Shown: positions 17,946 to 26,392, counted from the first letter of the stretch. The stretch is DNA of 64,000 bases from Kocuria rosea (GCF_023715525.1 NZ_JAMBOG010000016.1:1-64000), one strand, 5' to 3'. Translations and numbers: made by a program. Notes: generated by a model not told the origin, from the sequence alone.

Positions 17946-18644
17946 ATGACCTCCGACGACAAGCCCGTCCTCGTCTTCGACGTCAACGAGACGCTGTCCG
18001 ACATGCGCCCGATGCACGGCACGTTCGAGGAGCTGGGGCTGCCGGGCCCGCTCGCGCAGACCTGGTTCGCGGCCGTGCTGCGGGAGGGGTTCGCGCTCGC
18101 CGTCCACGGGGAGTCACGGCCCTTCGCGGCCCTGGGCGACGCCGTGGCGCGCTCGCTGTTCGCCGTCCAGGCGCCCGACCGGGACGTGGACGAGGCGGTG
18201 GACCACATCCGGGAAGGCATGCAGCGCCTGCCCGTCCACCCGGACGTCGCCCCCGGCATCGAGGTCCTGGCCGGGGCGGGCTTCCGGCTCACGGCCCTGA
18301 CCAACGGCTCCGAGGCCACCTCGGAGGGCCTGCTCGAGCGCGGGGGAGTGCGCCAGCACTTCGAGCACGTGCTCTCCGTCGACGACGCCCCCTGCTGGAA
18401 GCCCGCCCCGGAGTCCTACGCCTGGGCGAGCGGCGTCTGGGGCGTCCCGCTGGAGCGGGCCCTCATGGTCGCGGCGAACCCGTGGGACCTGCACGGCGCC
18501 GCCCGGGCCGGGATGCACACCGCGTGGATCGACCGCCACGGCGCACCCTATCCGCAGTACGCGCGCACCCCGGACCTGCGGGTCTGCGACCTCGTCCAGC
18601 TCGCGGCCCGGCTCGCCGGCGGCGCGGACGGCCCTAGAGCCTGA
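17946..18644 (+). CDS. Haloacid dehalogenase type II-like HAD hydrolase
   Basis: The 232-residue protein has the type II 2-haloacid dehalogenase pattern: FDVNETLSD (nucleophile Asp near residue 11), LTNGS, CWKPAPESY and VAANPWDLHGA, where classical enzymes have SSNxWD. These enzymes hydrolyse 2-haloacids through an Asp-ester; many actinobacterial members have untested substrates. GGAAGGGGGAG precedes the ATG at 17946. The stop lies inside the end of the convergent oxidoreductase gene (11-base overlap). Confidence 0.82.
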   Translation: MTSDDKPVLVFDVNETLSDMRPMHGTFEELGLPGPLAQTWFAAVLREGFALAVHGESRPFAALGDAVARSLFAVQAPDRDVDEAVDHIREGMQRLPVHPDVAPGIEVLAGAGFRLTALTNGSEATSEGLLERGGVRQHFEHVLSVDDAPCWKPAPESYAWASGVWGVPLERALMVAANPWDLHGAARAGMHTAWIDRHGAPYPQYARTPDLRVCDLVQLAARLAGGADGPRA

Positions 18645-19665
18645 CGACCATCTTCCCCGTGTTCGCCCCGGCCAGCAGGTCGATGAAGGCCTGCGGGGCC
18701 TCGTCGAGGCCCTCGCGCACGGTCTCGTCCCGGACGATCCGCCCGGCGGCCAGCCAGCCAGTCATCTTCTCGCGGAACTCGGGCGCCAGGTCCTGGTGGG
18801 CGCCCACCAGGAAGCCCTGCAGGCTCAGCAGCTTGCCGATCGCCAGGGCCAGGTTGCGCGGGGCCGCCGGCGGCTCCGTCGCGTTGTACTGGGCGATCGC
18901 CCCGCACAGGCACACCCGCCCGCCGGTGGTGAGCACGTCGATGGCGGCCTCGAGGTGGTCGCCGCCCACGTTGTCGAAGTACACGTCGATGCCCTCCGGC
19001 GCCGCCGCCCGCAGCTGCTCGAGCACTGGCCCGTCGTGGTAGTCGAAGGCGGCGTCGAAGCCGAGCTCCAGCAGGCGCGCGACCTTCGCGGGCGAGCCCG
19101 CGCTGCCGATGACGCGCGCGGCGCCGCTGAGCCGGGCGATCTGCCCGACGAGGGAGCCCACGGCCCCGGCGGCGCCGGAGACGAACACGACGTCCCCCGG
19201 CCGGAACCGGGCCGCGGCCATGAGACCGGCGTAGGCGGTGAGGCCGGGCATGCCCAAAGCGCCGAGCCAGGCGGAGCCCGGGGCCAGGGCCGGGTCGACG
19301 ACGGTGACGGAGCCGGCGTCGAGCACCGCGTGCTCGCGCCACCCGGCGCCGTGCAGGACCGTCCGCCCCACGGCGACGTCGGGGCTGGCCGAGGCGACGA
19401 CCTCGCCCACGGCCCCGCCCTCGAGGGGCCGGTCCACCTGGAACGGCGGGACGTAGGACTTCACGTCGTTCATCCGTCCGCGCATGTAGGGGTCCACGGA
19501 CATCCACCGGTTGGCCACGAGGACCTGCCCGGGCAGGAGCTCGGGGAGATCCGCCTGCTCGAGCCGGAAGTTCTCGGGGGTGGGCCAGCCCTGCGGGCGG
19601 GAGGCCAGGACGATCTGGCGGGTGCTCCGGGGGGTGCCGGGGGGAGTGTTCTCCGGGGCGCTCAT
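18634..19665 (-). CDS. NADP-dependent oxidoreductase (MDR, leukotriene B4 dehydrogenase/CurA type)
   Basis: The 343-residue zinc-free medium-chain reductase has VDPYMRGRM near residue 60, the LGMPGLTAYAGL segment, the nucleotide-binding FVSGAAGAVGSLVGQIA loop and the YFDNVGG signature of the PTGR/YncB/CurA group. It reduces alpha,beta-unsaturated ketones and aldehydes using NADPH. The start ATG overlaps the stop of the upstream ohr gene (TGATG), so it is in an operon with ohr, which fits detoxification of lipid-peroxidation products. ohrR is the gene just upstream of ohr. Confidence 0.88.
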   Translation of the reverse strand: MSAPENTPPGTPRSTRQIVLASRPQGWPTPENFRLEQADLPELLPGQVLVANRWMSVDPYMRGRMNDVKSYVPPFQVDRPLEGGAVGEVVASASPDVAVGRTVLHGAGWREHAVLDAGSVTVVDPALAPGSAWLGALGMPGLTAYAGLMAAARFRPGDVVFVSGAAGAVGSLVGQIARLSGAARVIGSAGSPAKVARLLELGFDAAFDYHDGPVLEQLRAAAPEGIDVYFDNVGGDHLEAAIDVLTTGGRVCLCGAIAQYNATEPPAAPRNLALAIGKLLSLQGFLVGAHQDLAPEFREKMTGWLAAGRIVRDETVREGLDEAPQAFIDLLAGANTGKMVVRL

Positions 19666-20087
19666 CAGTCCTCCACGACGGTCAGGACGACCTCGACGTT
19701 GCCGCGGGTCGCGTTCGAGTAGGGGCAGACCCGGTGGGCCTGCTCGGCGAGGTCCGCGGCGGTCCGCGGGTCCAGATCCGGGATGACGACCTCGAGGGCG
19801 ACCTCGAGGCCGAACCCGCCCTGGCCGTCGGGGCCGATGCCCACGCGGGCGCCGACGCTGGAGTCGCCCAGCTCCACCTTCTGCTGCCGCGCCACCATCT
19901 GCAGGGCGGAGTGGAAGCACGCGGCGTAGCCGGCGGCGAACAGCTGCTCGGGGTTGGCGCCGTCGCCGGAGCCGCCCATCTCCCGGGGCACGGCCAGGGC
20001 GAGGTCCACCCGCCCGTCCGTGGTGCGGGCGCGGCCGTTGCGGCCGGCGCCCGTGGCGAGCGCTTCGGCGGTGTAGACGGTCTGCAT
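19665..20087 (-). CDS. ohr: Organic hydroperoxide resistance protein
   Basis: The 140-residue Ohr/OsmC-family peroxidase has both active-site cysteines in their hallmark settings: AAGYAACFHSAL and HRVCPYSNATRGN. It reduces organic and fatty-acid hydroperoxides with lipoyl-type thiols as reductant. It starts with MQTVYTAEA, typical for Ohr. The MarR-type gene just upstream is its likely repressor, and the oxidoreductase downstream overlaps it. Confidence 0.95.
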   Translation of the reverse strand: MQTVYTAEALATGAGRNGRARTTDGRVDLALAVPREMGGSGDGANPEQLFAAGYAACFHSALQMVARQQKVELGDSSVGARVGIGPDGQGGFGLEVALEVVIPDLDPRTAADLAEQAHRVCPYSNATRGNVEVVLTVVED

Positions 20088-20092
20088 GGGGC

Positions 20093-20569
20093 TTACTCCT
20101 CGGTGGGGATGGGGGTGGGGGCGGGGCCGGTGGATGTGGTGGTGGTGCGGGTGGAGGCGCTGATCTTGCGGGCGAGGCGGCGCAGCGTGGCGATCTCCTC
20201 GGGAGTCAGCCCCGCGGACTCCAGCACGCGGCGCTGCACCTGCGGTGCGCGCTCGCGCAGCCGCGTGCCGGCCTCCGTGAGGTGGACGGTGACCCGCCGC
20301 TCGTCGGCCCGGTCCCGGCGGCGCTCGAGCAGGCCGCCGTCCGCCATCCGCTTCAGGAGGGGGGACAGCGTCCCGCTGTCGAGGTGCAGGCGCGCGCCGA
20401 GGGCGGAGACGGTCGGCCCGTCCTGCTCCCACAGGGCGAGCAGGACCAGGTACTGCGGATAGGTCAGCCCGAGCTCGGCCAGCAGCTCGCGGTACGCCGA
20501 GGTCGTGGCGCGGGAGGCCGCGTACAGGGCGAAGCACAGCTGCTCGTCGAGCCGGAGGTCGGGATCCAT
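20093..20569 (-). CDS. ohrR: MarR-family organic peroxide regulator
   Basis: The 158-residue winged-helix protein starts LDEQLCFALYAASRA, where Cys12 matches the peroxide-sensing cysteine of OhrR. The recognition helix region is LHLDSGTLSPLLKRM and the wing contains DRADERRVTVHLT. Oxidation of the Cys releases the repressor from DNA. A Thr/Pro tail at the C terminus is a local addition. It lies 5 bases upstream of ohr, so the regulator is first in the operon and palindromes precede it at 20585-20604. Confidence 0.93.
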   Translation of the reverse strand: MDPDLRLDEQLCFALYAASRATTSAYRELLAELGLTYPQYLVLLALWEQDGPTVSALGARLHLDSGTLSPLLKRMADGGLLERRRDRADERRVTVHLTEAGTRLRERAPQVQRRVLESAGLTPEEIATLRRLARKISASTRTTTTSTGPAPTPIPTEE

Positions 20570-20584
20570 GCCAGTACTGTCGCA

Positions 20585-20606
20585 CACAACCCAGTTGTGC
20601 ACAATA
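20585..20606 (-). promoter_or_regulatory. OhrR operator and -10 region
   Basis: Two overlapping palindromes lie here: CACAAC-CCA-GTTGTG (20585-20599) and TTGTGCACAA (20595-20604). On the minus strand, TATTGT (20606-20601) can act as the -10 of ohrR, so repressor binding would cover the start point. The TTGT/ACAA half-sites fit known OhrR boxes in outline. Confidence 0.6.
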
Positions 20607-20722
20607 CAAGTGGTCGCCGGCGGTGGCCCGGGAGGCGGGGATTGTGTCCCGGGGCGATCTGCGGGATGCTCGGGCCACGGGCTCCGAGCACCCGGAGGCC
20701 CCCACCGACCGAGGAGACGACC

Positions 20723-20881
20723 ATGGACCCCATCTGCCCGTCCTGCGGCGGCCCCCTGCGGCAGATCCCCGAGGACCAGTGGCCCGAGGGCGGGCCGGTG
20801 CCGGAGGGCACCGTCGAGATGTACCTGTGCGACAGGACGAACCACCGGGTGATCGTGGCGGTGCCCGAGATCAGCGGATGA
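20723..20881 (+). CDS. Mini zinc-ribbon-like protein (52 residues)
   Basis: The product begins MDPICPSCGGPL, a CxxC knuckle, with a third Cys at MYLCDRTN; a fourth ligand could be His in NHRVIV. GAGGAGA precedes the ATG. The stop overlaps the next start (ATGA), arguing for a real, coupled gene. No family is recognised; a structural zinc site is inferred. Confidence 0.6.
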   Translation: MDPICPSCGGPLRQIPEDQWPEGGPVPEGTVEMYLCDRTNHRVIVAVPEISG

Positions 20882-21465
20882 CCGCTCCCGTCCCGGCCGC
20901 ACCGGTCCGGCGGGTCGCCGTCGTGCACGGCTACGACGCCGCCCCGGACAGCCACTGGTTCCCCTGGCTGCGCGAGCGCCTCGCGGCCCGGGGCGTGCAG
21001 GTCGTGCTCGTGGAGCTGCCGGAGCCGTCCTTCCCGGAGGCCGGGGCGTGGCTCGACGCGGTGGGGCGGGCCGTGGGCGGGGTGGACGAGCACACGCACC
21101 TGGTCGGCCACAGCCTGGGGTGCATCACGGTGCTGCGCCACCTCGCCCGGCTGCCGCAGCCGTGGACGCTCGGGGGGATCGTGCTCGTCGCCGGGTTCAC
21201 GGGCCGGCTCGAGAGCGTCCCGCTGCTCGACGACTTCCTCGCCGAGGACGTGGACCTCGCGGCGGTGCGCGCGAACACGCGCCACCGCCTGGTGCTGCGC
21301 TCCGACGAGGACCCCACCGTGCCGGCCGCGGCCACCGAGGAGCTCGCCGCCCGGCTCGGGGCCGAGCTGCGGGTCGTGCCCGGCGCGGGGCACTTCTGCG
21401 GCTCCGACGGCGTGAGCCGCCTGCCCGTCGTGCTCGACGCCCTCACCCGACCCGCCGGGTCCTGA
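20878..21465 (+). CDS. RBBP9/YdeN-type alpha/beta hydrolase
   Basis: The 195-residue serine hydrolase has the triad Ser in LVGHSLGC, Asp in SDEDPTVP and His in GAGHF. The opening VAVVHGYDAAPDSHWFPWL is characteristic of the RBBP9/YdeN group of small esterases without a lid domain. The physiological substrate is unknown. It is coupled by a 4-base overlap to the mini zinc-ribbon gene and converges with the metallophosphoesterase. Confidence 0.88.
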   Translation: MTAPVPAAPVRRVAVVHGYDAAPDSHWFPWLRERLAARGVQVVLVELPEPSFPEAGAWLDAVGRAVGGVDEHTHLVGHSLGCITVLRHLARLPQPWTLGGIVLVAGFTGRLESVPLLDDFLAEDVDLAAVRANTRHRLVLRSDEDPTVPAAATEELAARLGAELRVVPGAGHFCGSDGVSRLPVVLDALTRPAGS

Positions 21466-21474
21466 GCTGCGCCG

Positions 21475-21489
21475 GCCCCGAGCCGGGGC
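21475..21489. terminator. Short hairpin between convergent genes
   Basis: GCCCCG-AGC-CGGGGC forms a 6-bp stem with a 3-base loop, just past the hydrolase stop and before the metallophosphoesterase stop. It is small, so it is a weak candidate for a shared terminator. Confidence 0.35.
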
Positions 21490-21495
21490 GGGCGC

Positions 21496-22425
21496 TCAGT
21501 CGGTGAGCGTGAGCAGGACGGCCTCGGGCGGGCAGAACAGCCGGATCGGCGCGAAGCGGGAGGTGCCCAGCCCGGCGGAGACGTTGACCGGGACGCCGCG
21601 CTGGGTGATCAGCCCCTTGCAGCGGGCGGGCTCGAGGTCGCAGTTGCTCACCAGCGCCCGCCCGCCGGGCAGGCAGACCTGGCCGCCGTGGGTGTGGCCG
21701 GCCAGCACGAGCTGGGCGCCGTCCTCGGCGAAGCGGTCCAGGGTGCGCAGGTACGGGGCGTGGGCCACCCCGATCCGCAGGTCCGCCGTGGCCGGGTCCA
21801 CGAACCCCGGGTGCTCGTCGTAGCCCAGGTGCGGGTCGTCCACGCCCGAGAGGTCCAGCACCCGCCCGGCGACCTCGAGCCGGGCGGCCCGGTTGATCAG
21901 CGGGGTCCAGCCGGCGGCGTCGAAGGCGTCGTGCATGGCCTGCGTGGGCAGGCGGGGCGCCTCGTCGCGGGACTCCCCGGAGGTGTCCCGCCACAGGTAG
22001 CGCACGGGGTTCTTCAGCCGCGGCGCGAAGTAGCAGTTGGACCCGGGCACGTAGGCGCCGGGGAAGCGGAGCAGCGGCTCGAGGATCTCCAGCAGCCAGG
22101 GCAGCGCGTCCAGGTGGGAGAGGTTGTCGCCGGTGTCCACCACGAGGTCCGGCTGGAGCCCGGCCAGCGAGTGCACGAACTCCCGCACCGAGCGCTGCCC
22201 CGGCCACACGTGCAGGTCGGACAGGTGCAGGATCCGCAGCGGCGCACTGCCCTCGGGCAGCAGCCGCAGCCGTTCCGTGCGCAGCTGGAAGCGCCGGCGC
22301 TCGACGAGGACGCCCCACGCGCCGAGGCCCGCCGCCGCGGCGGCGCCAGCCCCGGCCGTGGCGGCGGCCGCGCGCAGCAGGCCGGCCCCTCCGGGCGCGT
22401 GCCGGGGGCTCACGGAGGCCGCCAC
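21496..22425 (-). CDS. Metallophosphoesterase, membrane-anchored
   Basis: The 309-residue calcineurin-like phosphoesterase has HLSDLHVW, VVDTGDNLSH, and LAGHTHGGQ in order, giving the two-metal site. An N-terminal Ala/Gly-rich membrane segment (about 14-38) anchors it. It resembles YkuE/YaeI phosphodiesterases, some of which act on lipids such as UDP-diacylglucosamine in other bacteria; the substrate here is unknown. The GTG start at 22425 directly abuts the stop of the PBP gene, so the two are co-transcribed, which may connect it to envelope work. Confidence 0.88.
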   Translation of the reverse strand: MAASVSPRHAPGGAGLLRAAAATAGAGAAAAAGLGAWGVLVERRRFQLRTERLRLLPEGSAPLRILHLSDLHVWPGQRSVREFVHSLAGLQPDLVVDTGDNLSHLDALPWLLEILEPLLRFPGAYVPGSNCYFAPRLKNPVRYLWRDTSGESRDEAPRLPTQAMHDAFDAAGWTPLINRAARLEVAGRVLDLSGVDDPHLGYDEHPGFVDPATADLRIGVAHAPYLRTLDRFAEDGAQLVLAGHTHGGQVCLPGGRALVSNCDLEPARCKGLITQRGVPVNVSAGLGTSRFAPIRLFCPPEAVLLTLTD

Positions 22426-24585
22426 CTAGCCGATGGCCGTGCTGCCGTTGCGGCCCTCGAGCACCCGCTCGGAGGGCTTCTCGAAGTCCTCCGTGTCGTA
22501 GTCGCGGGCGATGTCCTCCATGAACCGCTGCCACTGGGCGCCGGCGTAGGTGGAGCCGTCCACCCACTCGGTGTCCGAGCCGCCGCGCTGGCCGCCGATG
22601 GACAGCCCGTTGAGGGACCGGGAGCCGAACTCGTAGTTGCCGACCCACGACGCCGTGGCCAGGCCGCGGGTGTAGCCGACCATCCAGGTCTGCGTGGAGT
22701 TGTCGGTGGTGCCGGTCTTCGCCGCGGAGGCCCCGGGCAGGCCGATGCCGCGCTTGTAGCCGGAGCCGCGCACGAGCACCTGCTCCAGGGCGTAGTTCAC
22801 GCCGTCGGCCACGTCCTTGCTGATGACCTGCTCGCAGGAGGTCCCGGGGATGTCGTACTCCTTGCCGGTGTAGTCCACGACCTTCGCCAGGGCCCGGGGC
22901 TCGCACATCTCACCGCGGTTGGCGAACGCCGAGTAGGCGCGGGCCATCGTCATGGGGGAGATGTCCACCGAGCCGCCGAGCAGCGCGGAGAGCACGGTGG
23001 TGTCCACCGGGTCGCCGGTCTTGCCGTTGACGATGCCCAGCGCCTGGGAGATCTCCCCGATGTGGCACAGGTCCATCTCCTCCGCCATCGCGTAGATCGC
23101 GGTGTTGATGGAGTTGTAGATGCCGTAGTCCACGGGCATGGACCGGGTGTAGCCGGGGGAGGCGTTCTGGATCTCGTAGCCCTGGGAGTTGTCCCCGGGC
23201 TCGATCTTGTAGCCGCCCTCGAGGCAGGAGGCGTCCCACCGGTAGTCCGCGGGCCACCGGGTCTGGGAGGCGTCGACGACGTCCTTGACGCCCTTGCCGT
23301 CGTCGATCCACGTGGCCAGGGTCAGCGGCTTGTAGGTCGAGCCGACCTGGAAGCCGCCGGCGCCGCCCATCCACGAGTCCACGTTGAAGTTGTACGTGGT
23401 GTTGGAGTCGCCCTCGCCCGTGGAGTAGTAGGTGTTCTGCGCCATGGCCACGATGTCGCCGTTGGAGGGCTCGAGGGAGACCAGCGCGGTGGAGACCTTG
23501 TCCGGGTTCTCGTCCCGCGGCTGCGTGCGGTTGACCTCCTCCTCGGCCGTGCGCTGGGCGTCGGCGTCGAGGGTGCTGGTGATCGTCAGCCCGCCGCGCT
23601 GGAGGGTCATGAGCCGCTCCTCGGGGGTCTCGCCGAAGGCGGAGTCCTGGAGGATGGCGTTCTCGACGTAGTCGCAGAAGTACGGGGCCATCTCGGCGGC
23701 CGAGCACCCGGAGTTCGTGGGGTGCAGGTCCACCTCGACCGGCTCGGCGACCGCGGCGTCGTGCTCCGCCTGGGTGATGGACCCGGTGAGGAGCATGGTG
23801 TCCAGCACGACGTTGCGCCGCTCCGTGGCGGCGGCGGGGTTCGCGGCGGGGTCGTAGTAGTTGGGCGACTGGACCATCCCGGCCAGGACCGCCGACTGGG
23901 AGATCGTCAGCTCGGAGGCGGGGATGCCCCAGTAGTACTGGGCGGCGGCCTCCACGCCGTAGTTCTGCCCGCCGAAGAGCACCATGTTGAGGTAGCCCTC
24001 CAGGATCTGCTCCTTGGACAGCTCCTGCTCCATGGACAGCGCGAGCTTGATCTCCTTGATCTTGTCCGCGTAGCCCTTGTTGGCACCCAGCGTGGACGCC
24101 TCCTCGCCGGCCCGGTCCTGGGCGTCGATGATGAGGTTGTTCACGTACTGCTGCGTGATCGTCGAGGCGCCCTGGCGGGCGTCCGGGCGGATGATGTTGT
24201 TGCCCAGCGCCCGGATGATGCCCTTGAGGTTCACCCCGCCGTGCTCGTAGAAGTCCCGGTCCTCGATGGACAGCAGCGCGTCCACCATGTGGGGGGAGAT
24301 CTCCTGGAGCGGGACGGGCGTGCGGTTCTGCGCGTAGAAGGACGCGATCTCGGTCCCGTCGCGGGCGACGAGCGTGGAGGCCCGGGACATCGGCCCGGTC
24401 TCCATCTGCGCCGGGAGGTCCTTGAACCACCCGATCGAGGCGTTGGCGGCGAGGCCCGTGGCTGCTGCGGGGGGCACCAGGAGACCGGCGGCCACGATGC
24501 CGGCGACGATGCTGGTGGCGATGAACGCCACGACGTTGCCGAGGGCCGACGGTGCCTGCGAGGCAGAGTTCTTGCGGGAAGCCAT
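22426..24585 (-). CDS. Bifunctional class A penicillin-binding protein
   Basis: The 719-residue peptidoglycan synthase has a membrane anchor (about 17-40), then a GT51 transglycosylase domain with the catalytic Glu in SIEDRDFYEHGGV (Glu108) and ASTITQQYVNN. The transpeptidase domain shows Ser416 in GSTYKPLTLA, SIN in YNSINTAIY and KTGTTD at Lys623. It polymerises and cross-links glycan strands at the outer face. There is no PASTA domain. An extra Cys-containing segment (CSAAEMAPYFCDYV) lies between the domains and is common in actinobacterial relatives. The ATG lies 6 bases after a TAGACT hexamer, so the mRNA may be leaderless. Confidence 0.95.
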   Translation of the reverse strand: MASRKNSASQAPSALGNVVAFIATSIVAGIVAAGLLVPPAAATGLAANASIGWFKDLPAQMETGPMSRASTLVARDGTEIASFYAQNRTPVPLQEISPHMVDALLSIEDRDFYEHGGVNLKGIIRALGNNIIRPDARQGASTITQQYVNNLIIDAQDRAGEEASTLGANKGYADKIKEIKLALSMEQELSKEQILEGYLNMVLFGGQNYGVEAAAQYYWGIPASELTISQSAVLAGMVQSPNYYDPAANPAAATERRNVVLDTMLLTGSITQAEHDAAVAEPVEVDLHPTNSGCSAAEMAPYFCDYVENAILQDSAFGETPEERLMTLQRGGLTITSTLDADAQRTAEEEVNRTQPRDENPDKVSTALVSLEPSNGDIVAMAQNTYYSTGEGDSNTTYNFNVDSWMGGAGGFQVGSTYKPLTLATWIDDGKGVKDVVDASQTRWPADYRWDASCLEGGYKIEPGDNSQGYEIQNASPGYTRSMPVDYGIYNSINTAIYAMAEEMDLCHIGEISQALGIVNGKTGDPVDTTVLSALLGGSVDISPMTMARAYSAFANRGEMCEPRALAKVVDYTGKEYDIPGTSCEQVISKDVADGVNYALEQVLVRGSGYKRGIGLPGASAAKTGTTDNSTQTWMVGYTRGLATASWVGNYEFGSRSLNGLSIGGQRGGSDTEWVDGSTYAGAQWQRFMEDIARDYDTEDFEKPSERVLEGRNGSTAIG

Positions 24586-24591
24586 TGGTGC

Positions 24592-24597
24592 AGTCTA
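24592..24597 (-). promoter_or_regulatory. -10 box of the PBP gene (leaderless)
   Basis: Read on the minus strand this is TAGACT, followed by 6 bases (GCACCA) and then the ATG. No ribosome-binding site fits in that gap. Confidence 0.5.
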
Positions 24598-24665
24598 CAA
24601 GCGCAACCGTGGTGGACCCTGATGTGGGGACGGTCACGGGTGCCGCGCGCCCCGCCGCTGGTGGC

Positions 24666-24671
24666 TACGCT
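24666..24671 (+). promoter_or_regulatory. -10 box of the DUF4177-type gene (leaderless)
   Basis: TACGCT is followed by 6 bases and the ATG at 24678, the same spacing as in the divergent PBP gene. Confidence 0.5.
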
Positions 24672-24677
24672 GGGCGC

Positions 24678-24872
24678 ATGACTACCTGGGAATACGCCAC
24701 CGTGCCGCTGATGATCCACGCGACCAAGCAGATCCTCGACAACTGGGGCCAGGACGGCTGGGAGCTCGTCACCGTCCTGCCCGGCTCGACCCCCGCCGAC
24801 GTGCCCGCGGGCAACATGAACGCACCCGTCCAGACCAACCCCATCGCCTACTTCAAGCGGCCCACGAACTGA
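24678..24872 (+). CDS. DUF4177-like small protein
   Basis: The 64-residue protein opens MTTWEYATVPLMIHATKQILDNWGQDGWELV, the strand-helix pattern and WEL motif of DUF4177-type proteins found widely in actinobacteria. Function is unknown. It is divergent from the PBP gene, sits 36 bases before the RidA gene, and has a leaderless-type start. Confidence 0.8.
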   Translation: MTTWEYATVPLMIHATKQILDNWGQDGWELVTVLPGSTPADVPAGNMNAPVQTNPIAYFKRPTN

Positions 24873-24908
24873 CGCGGACCGGACCGCGCAGAGATCCCGG
24901 AGGACTTC

Positions 24909-25394
24909 ATGAGCAACGGCTCCACCGTCGAATCCCGCCTCGCCGAGCTCGGCCTCGAGCTCCCGCCCGTGGCGGCCCCCGTGGCCGCCTACGTGCCCGC
25001 CGTGGTCACCGGCTCGTGGGTGCACACCTCGGGCCAGCTCCCGTTCGTGGACGGGGCGCTGCCCGCCACCGGCAAGGTCTCCGCCGACGGCGCGGAGGGG
25101 AGCGTCTCCCCGGAGACGGCGCACGAGCTCGCCGCCCGTGCCGCGCTCAACGCCGTGGCGGCCGTCAAGGACCGCATCGGCGACCTGGACCGGGTGGTCC
25201 GCATCGTCAAGGTCGTCGGCTTCGTCGCCTCCGACCCGGCCTTCACGGGCCAGCCCGGCGTGGTCAACGGCGCCTCCGAGCTGCTGGGCCGGATCTTCGG
25301 CGACGCGGGCGTGCACGCGCGCTCCGCCGTCGGCGTGGCGGTCCTGCCGCTCGACTCCCCGGTCGAGGTGGAGCTGGTTGCCGAGTTCAGCTGA
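24909..25394 (+). CDS. RidA/YjgF-family protein
   Basis: The 161-residue protein belongs to the RidA family of trimeric enamine/imine deaminases. It has VHTSGQLPFVDG near the N terminus, the LDRVVRIVKVVGFVAS strand region and, near the end, the conserved Arg in HARSAVGVAVLPLDSPVEVE. RidA clears reactive 2-aminoacrylate formed by PLP enzymes; this longer subgroup often has other, untested substrates. GGAGG precedes the ATG at 24909. Confidence 0.88.
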   Translation: MSNGSTVESRLAELGLELPPVAAPVAAYVPAVVTGSWVHTSGQLPFVDGALPATGKVSADGAEGSVSPETAHELAARAALNAVAAVKDRIGDLDRVVRIVKVVGFVASDPAFTGQPGVVNGASELLGRIFGDAGVHARSAVGVAVLPLDSPVEVELVAEFS

Positions 25395-25434
25395 GCACCC
25401 CGAGCGGACCTCGGGCACCGGCCGCCCGCCGGTC

Positions 25435-26301
25435 GTGCGGTACTTCGAGGTGCCGGAGCGCCACCGCGAGGCCGCGCAGGCGTGGCTCGAGCGCGGCGCC
25501 GGGATCCCGAGCAGCACGCCCGCCCCGGCGGCGGCGGTGGTGTTCGTCCGGGACGGGGAGCGCGGCGTCGAGACCCTGCTGACCTACCGCCCGGGCACGT
25601 CCCCGCTGGGCACCATCGGCTTCCCGGGCGGGAACGTGGAGGCCCACGACGACGACCCGCTCGACTGGGCCGGGCCGACCCCGGTCGAGTGGGCCCGCAG
25701 GCTGGGCACCGACGACGTCGGCCGCGCCCGCCGCGCCGTGGTCGCCGCCGCCCGCGAGGCCTTCGAGGAGACCGGGGTGCTGCTGGCCGGGGCCGACCCG
25801 ATGAGCACGGTCGAGTCCGTGGAGGGCGCCGAGTGGATGCGCTCGCGCGAGGCGCTGGCGCTGGGGGACGTGTCCCTCGCCCAGGTGCTGGGCCGTCGCC
25901 GGCTCCTGCTGCGCTCCGACCTGCTCCGGCCCCTCGCGCACTGGGTGACCTCCGACTTCGTCCACCGCCGCTACGACATCCACTACTTCGCCGCAGTGGT
26001 CCCGGACGGGCAGGCCGCGTCCCTGCTCGAGTCCAGGGGCATCTGGGGGCGCTGGGTGGACGCCGGGCAGGCGACCGCCGAGCCCGGCGGCACGTGGCTC
26101 GGGGACCTCGTCGGCCAGGAGGACACCGCGGGCCGCCGGCTCGCGGACCTCGTCTCCCCGGGGGTCCAGTGCGTGCTCGAGTCGATCGCCGAGTGCTCCT
26201 CGGCGATCGCCTTCCTGGCCCGGAAGCGGACGGTCGCGCTGCGCAACCCGGTGCTCGAGGTGCGCGACGGGCAGCCCGTGCTGCGCATCGACCTCTCCTG
26301 A
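25435..26301 (+). CDS. Nudix hydrolase
   Basis: The product is about 288 residues. The Nudix box is split: FPGGNVEAHDDDP carries the Gly/Glu part and REAFEETGV the catalytic helix, with about 35 residues between, as in the NUDT7/NUDT19-like group that includes CoA and acyl-CoA diphosphatases. The start is uncertain: GTG at 25435 sits at the beginning of conserved sequence (RYFEVPERH) but has no ribosome-binding site; a TTG at 25378 inside ridA has GGAG at a good distance and would add 19 residues. Confidence 0.8.
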   Translation: MRYFEVPERHREAAQAWLERGAGIPSSTPAPAAAVVFVRDGERGVETLLTYRPGTSPLGTIGFPGGNVEAHDDDPLDWAGPTPVEWARRLGTDDVGRARRAVVAAAREAFEETGVLLAGADPMSTVESVEGAEWMRSREALALGDVSLAQVLGRRRLLLRSDLLRPLAHWVTSDFVHRRYDIHYFAAVVPDGQAASLLESRGIWGRWVDAGQATAEPGGTWLGDLVGQEDTAGRRLADLVSPGVQCVLESIAECSSAIAFLARKRTVALRNPVLEVRDGQPVLRIDLS

Positions 26302-26337
26302 GCCGCCCGCACCGCGGCCGCGCCGCACCCCGGACGC

Positions 26338-26375
26338 GCCACGGCCCGGGTCCCCGCGGGGACCCGGGCCGTGGC
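26338..26375. terminator. Perfect 38-base palindrome, bidirectional terminator
   Basis: Nineteen bases on each side match with no mismatch (centre TCCCCGCGGGGA). It lies between the convergent Nudix and Crp genes and should stop transcription from both sides. No T-run is present. Confidence 0.85.
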
Positions 26376-26392
26376 ACGTGGCGGTGGGGGCG

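Noticed and set aside
21688-24681. Long plus-strand frame opposite the metallophosphoesterase and PBP genes
   Set aside because: The two minus-strand genes have complete catalytic motifs; the plus frame has none.
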